The translations under genes and the position numbers were made by a program. The notes under the pieces are model-generated. The model ran no database searches. It worked only from the letters and a program-made list of their open reading frames with translations, and was not told where the DNA came from. Shown here in pieces: positions 61,565 to 64,000 of a stretch of DNA of 64,000 bases; position 1 is the stretch's first letter; each line of letters starts with the position of its first letter. Location: assembly GCA_029433345.1 (NCBI GenBank), contig JAQTHY010000001.1, forward strand, positions 1,364,001 through 1,428,000, in the 5' to 3' direction. The stretch comes from Orbaceae bacterium ESL0727 (GTDB lineage Bacteria > Pseudomonadota > Gammaproteobacteria > Enterobacterales > Orbaceae).

Positions 61565-61585
61565 AGGTAATACCTAGTATTACCT
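61565..61585 (-). promoter_or_regulatory. Perfect palindromic operator of the toxin-antitoxin pair
   Basis: AGGTAATAC-CTA-GTATTACCT, 9-bp arms, 16 nt upstream of the antitoxin start. A second partial palindrome ACCATTGTTGGT follows. Confidence 0.75.
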
Positions 61586-61701
61586 TACAATACCATTGTT
61601 GGTACAGATATGCAATTATTACAATATCTTTCAATGATTGGGGCTGAAAAAGAAAGGCTAGTCGAAAGTAATAAGTTGAGTGGAATTTGTTATCAATCTA
61701 T

Positions 61702-61948
61702 TCATCTCTTATAAACTTGCCTGATTCGATTATCTAACTGATCTAGCGTCAAATTATCATGAAATTTCAGTTTGACATGCGCTTTATCAATCATGCTTGC
61801 TACAAGGGTGAAGATTACTTCTTCGTCGTCATCATCTACCGTTAGGCCTTAAAAGGATAATGCGACAACCTTGGATGCGCTCAATTTCGCGCTCTCTTTC
61901 ATCGGCTTCATCCAATTGTTTTTGATATTCATATGCTGACATCACCAT
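61702..61948 (-). pseudogene. Small frameshifted phage-type ORF
   Basis: ATG at 61948 with TAGGA upstream reads 38 codons (MSAYEYQKQLDEADERERE...) to a TGA at 61832. In another frame the sequence continues as VDDDDEEVIFTLVASMID... QVYKR to a stop at 61702. Together they look like one protein of about 80 residues broken by a frameshift near 61845, although two separate tiny genes cannot be excluded. Its start lies 9 nt after the stop of the next ORF upstream. Family not recognised. Confidence 0.45.
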
Positions 61949-61956
61949 GATAAATC

Positions 61957-62082
61957 CTACCCGTTAATTAATTGATAAACCAAAATAGCGATACAAGCCC
62001 AGAGGATCAGTTTATCTAGCGTAAACTTTCTCTTTTTCCGCATAACATCGCGACCGGTTAAACAATAAAAATCAGTTTTCAT
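61957..62082 (-). CDS. Small single-helix membrane protein
   Basis: A 41-codon frame from ATG 62082: basic MRKKRKFTLDK then a hydrophobic LILWACIAILVYQLI and Asn-Gly end, preceded by CLTGRDV. The next ORF starts 9 nt on, and its SD spans this stop codon. The topology (basic then one helix) is plausible for a small phage or island protein. Function unknown. Confidence 0.45.
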   Translation of the reverse strand: MKTDFYCLTGRDVMRKKRKFTLDKLILWACIAILVYQLING

Positions 62083-62165
62083 AATTAAAACCTTGAAAAA
62101 AAACGATTAGTAACAAGTAGTATTGCTAATCGTGATGGTGAATTAACCGTTTTGATAGATGATAG

Positions 62166-62209
62166 TTTAGTAAATACTTAATAATAAGTAAAGTAAATAA
62201 TTTACTAAA
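62166..62209. promoter_or_regulatory. Inverted repeat upstream of the small ORFs
   Basis: TTTAGTAAAT (62166-62175) and ATTTACTAAA (62200-62209) are exact reverse complements separated by 24 nt. A second hairpin CGATTAG/CTAATCG lies at about 62104-62132. Possibly operators. Confidence 0.4.
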
Positions 62210-62319
62210 GCTAAACTTTCTGTTGCGTTGACGTTAGTGCTTTATGAGGAAAGAGAGGGTTATGATCTGAATATTTTTTGATCGGTTGTTTTTTGAGCTA
62301 AAATATTTATCAAATATAA

Positions 62320-62366
62320 AAAAAGCCTCCAATAATTGGTTATCTCAACTATTGAGAGGCATTTTA
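62320..62366 (-). terminator. Terminator after the HsdR-N-like gene
   Basis: GCCTCCAATAATTG pairs with CAACTATTGAGAGGC with small mismatches; A-rich on one side and ATTTTA on the other, so usable both ways. Confidence 0.7.
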
Positions 62367-62418
62367 GTAAGGTGTTTTGTTATCTACTATACTTAATTGA
62401 AACAAAATATCTGGTTAA

Positions 62419-63567
62419 TTATTTCCGTTTGAAGTTTTCGTCATTTTTTGCATATTCGTAAGCATCATTAATCAAACCAGCAATTCTTAATATATTTTCT
62501 GGTTTATTAATAATAATTTGTTCACCAGCGCCTAGTTCTAATCCAGCCCGTTTGATTTCATCTTGCATTTTTTCGGTTAATTCAATAGGTAATTGAATGG
62601 CTGGGTGCTGTTTATTATCATAATAACGGACTATCCATCTATTTGATTTATTTTGGTAAAGTACATTGAAATAGGATTCAGTATCTTTATAAGTCAATTC
62701 ATCATCGCCAATAATGGAATAGATGTGTTTAAATAGTTCTCGCTCAGTGTATGTTGTCACTATTTTATTATTTTCAGAATCAATAATATCTGCTTTTTCG
62801 CCTATTTTTGTCTCTGTTTGTTCTTCAACAATAAGCTTTTCATCAAGTATTTCTTTTTTACCCGTTAAGCCAAGTACAACCATATTACTCACTGCACGTT
62901 CAATGGCATTTTTAACGATCGGTGTGATTGAGTCGATAAATTTTTGATTTAATTGCCTTGAAATATTTGACTTGTTGGCAACATATTTAACAAAATCAAC
63001 GGGTAATTCTCGTAAAGTCGATGTGATTGTTTTAGTAAAAAGAGAAAAATATATACTTTCTTCTGCTAATGTACGTAGTGCTTCTGGTTTGAACTGATCA
63101 TATCTAAATTGAAATAATTGTTCATAATCATTATCTTGTAACTCTTCAATTTTTATTCTTAGAAACGGATCATTATCCATAATATTCTTTTGTTCTAAGT
63201 CGGTAAAAAATCGCCATTCACGACCATTGGTTATTGCCGCAACGGCAACTTCAGGTGTTGCATTAAAGTAGCGTGACAATTGCGGACAATGGTTGGTTAA
63301 ATTTTCTCCATAGGTTTTAGCTTCAATAAACATAACAGGTAAATTTTGACAGAATAGTGCGTAGTCAACACGTTCATTGGCTTTCGCACCAGGAAAATCT
63401 GCTTTATATTCCGCTTTAACTTTGGTTGGGTCATATGGAGAAAAACCAAGAATATCAAGTAATGGTAATATTAATGCTTGTTTTGTTGTTTCTTCCGTTG
63501 AGCAATGAGTGCCAACTTTTTTGACATGTTCTGAATGACTATTTAATCTGTCTTTAAAATTGTTCAT
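62419..63567 (-). CDS. HsdR-N-like (PD-(D/E)xK) phage-associated protein
   Basis: The N-terminal half of this 382-residue protein resembles the type I restriction HsdR N-terminal nuclease domain: QALILPLLDILGFSPYDP, then D68 (RVDYAL) and E82-x-K84 (FIEAKTYG) as the PD-(D/E)xK core. The C-terminal part (about 270-382) is a separate domain with no helicase motifs, so it is not a full HsdR. Proteins like this occur in prophages close to the CI repressor, as here. Function unknown; nuclease activity is inferred. Confidence 0.8.
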   Translation of the reverse strand: MNNFKDRLNSHSEHVKKVGTHCSTEETTKQALILPLLDILGFSPYDPTKVKAEYKADFPGAKANERVDYALFCQNLPVMFIEAKTYGENLTNHCPQLSRYFNATPEVAVAAITNGREWRFFTDLEQKNIMDNDPFLRIKIEELQDNDYEQLFQFRYDQFKPEALRTLAEESIYFSLFTKTITSTLRELPVDFVKYVANKSNISRQLNQKFIDSITPIVKNAIERAVSNMVVLGLTGKKEILDEKLIVEEQTETKIGEKADIIDSENNKIVTTYTERELFKHIYSIIGDDELTYKDTESYFNVLYQNKSNRWIVRYYDNKQHPAIQLPIELTEKMQDEIKRAGLELGAGEQIIINKPENILRIAGLINDAYEYAKNDENFKRK

Positions 63568-63611
63568 AGTTATTTATATTCCTTATTATTTGATTTAGAA
63601 ATTAAAATAGA

Positions 63612-64000
63612 TTAATCCAATATCGACGATATCCACCATACGCGCCCTAAGATGGTGATTTCTTCTAACGGTACCACTTCATCATCATAGTTAATATTAT
63701 AACTTCTTATTTTTACTTGGTTTCCTGGCATTTTTTCGAGTAGCTTTATGCGGAGTAATCCATCATGATTGATGGCGTAGATTTTGCCGTCACGGATATT
63801 TTTATCTGCTTGATCAATACCAACGGTTGATTTGTCTCGCAAAACCGGTTCCATGCTATCGCCTTCTACTGACAAGCAAACGGCGCAATCTTTATCGATA
63901 CCGTATCGTTTCATTGTTGATTTTGATAATCGTAATTTATAGCCGTTATAATCTTCGATATCGTCAGCAAATCCATTGCCTGCTGATAATTTTATATTTT
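63612..64000 (-). CDS. CI-type S24 repressor, N-terminus beyond the window
   Basis: The C-terminal S24/LexA-like domain has the nucleophile serine in EGDSMEPV and the lysine in LRIKLLEK; it ends GRVWWISSILD. The frame is open to the window edge (..KLSAGNGFADDIEDYNGYK), so the HTH domain lies outside. It has the same type as the orphan regulator at 10.8 kb but is a different sequence. It supports a prophage or island at this end. Confidence 0.85.
   Translation of the reverse strand, partial: NIKLSAGNGFADDIEDYNGYKLRLSKSTMKRYGIDKDCAVCLSVEGDSMEPVLRDKSTVGIDQADKNIRDGKIYAINHDGLLRIKLLEKMPGNQVKIRSYNINYDDEVVPLEEITILGRVWWISSILD

Larger units (their letters stand above)
61586..62418. other. Low-coding stretch of the island
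   Basis: 833 nt holding two very small leftward reading frames (see separate entries), an inverted-repeat region at 62103-62209 and a terminator at 62320-62366. Nothing else supported. Confidence 0.55.

Overview
The window is a stretch of gammaproteobacterial chromosome. It is moderately AT-rich by eye, its genes have Shine-Dalgarno (SD) sites and its proteins look intermediate between Enterobacterales and Pasteurellales. I infer an insect-gut member of the Orbaceae (Gilliamella/Frischella/Orbus type). That rests on protein resemblance and on linkages such as hemCDXY, mnmA-hflD-purB and rsmE-gshB-yqgE-ruvX; no rRNA is present to confirm it.

Layout. 0-10.2 kb: end of an azlCD amino-acid exporter, gdhA, the leftward haem operon hemC-hemD-hemX-hemY, then mnmA-hflD-purB (also leftward). 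10.4-20 kb: an orphan CI/LexA-like regulator, tpiA, a rightward run zapB-DUF2868-GTPase/DUF3482-NlpC lipoprotein, and the large nifJ gene. 20-40 kb: purM, a degraded secreted/surface protein gene whose start carries seven copies of a 7-nt repeat, ruvX-yqgE-acetyltransferase-gshB-rsmE, folB, moeA, ychF, rsmI, nlpD, gpmA, a secreted DUF4432 sugar-epimerase-like protein, and a second copy of the surface protein with one frameshift. 40-50 kb: ubiX, then a Fur-box-preceded cluster yddA-yddB-pqqL (ABC protein, TonB receptor, M16 protease; Fus/ferredoxin-piracy-like), then asnA and fabB. 51.8-57.7 kb: a LexA-box-preceded radical-SAM/TIGR03915 pair, an amino-acid ABC importer without its ATPase, and mlaA. 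57.8-64 kb: a tRNA-Arg(CCU) gene without an encoded CCA, then island-like DNA: a repeat-rich autotransporter, a ParE/RHH toxin-antitoxin pair, tiny phage-like ORFs, an HsdR-N-like protein and a CI-type repressor running off the window.

Two features run through the gaps between genes. First, a 32-nt motif, TTTGACATAAACGTA-N6-TTCTGAAACAT, occurs nine times, always between genes and always in the same orientation, whatever the direction of nearby transcription. Second, many gaps hold diverged tandem arrays of 8-17-nt units. The unit is private to each gap, and in at least three places the arrays reach into gene ends (hemY stop, hemD start, a lipoprotein start). I know of no published description of either feature. 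The Fur-linked iron-protein cluster, the SOS-linked radical-SAM pair and the heptanucleotide contingency locus are the clearest functional leads.
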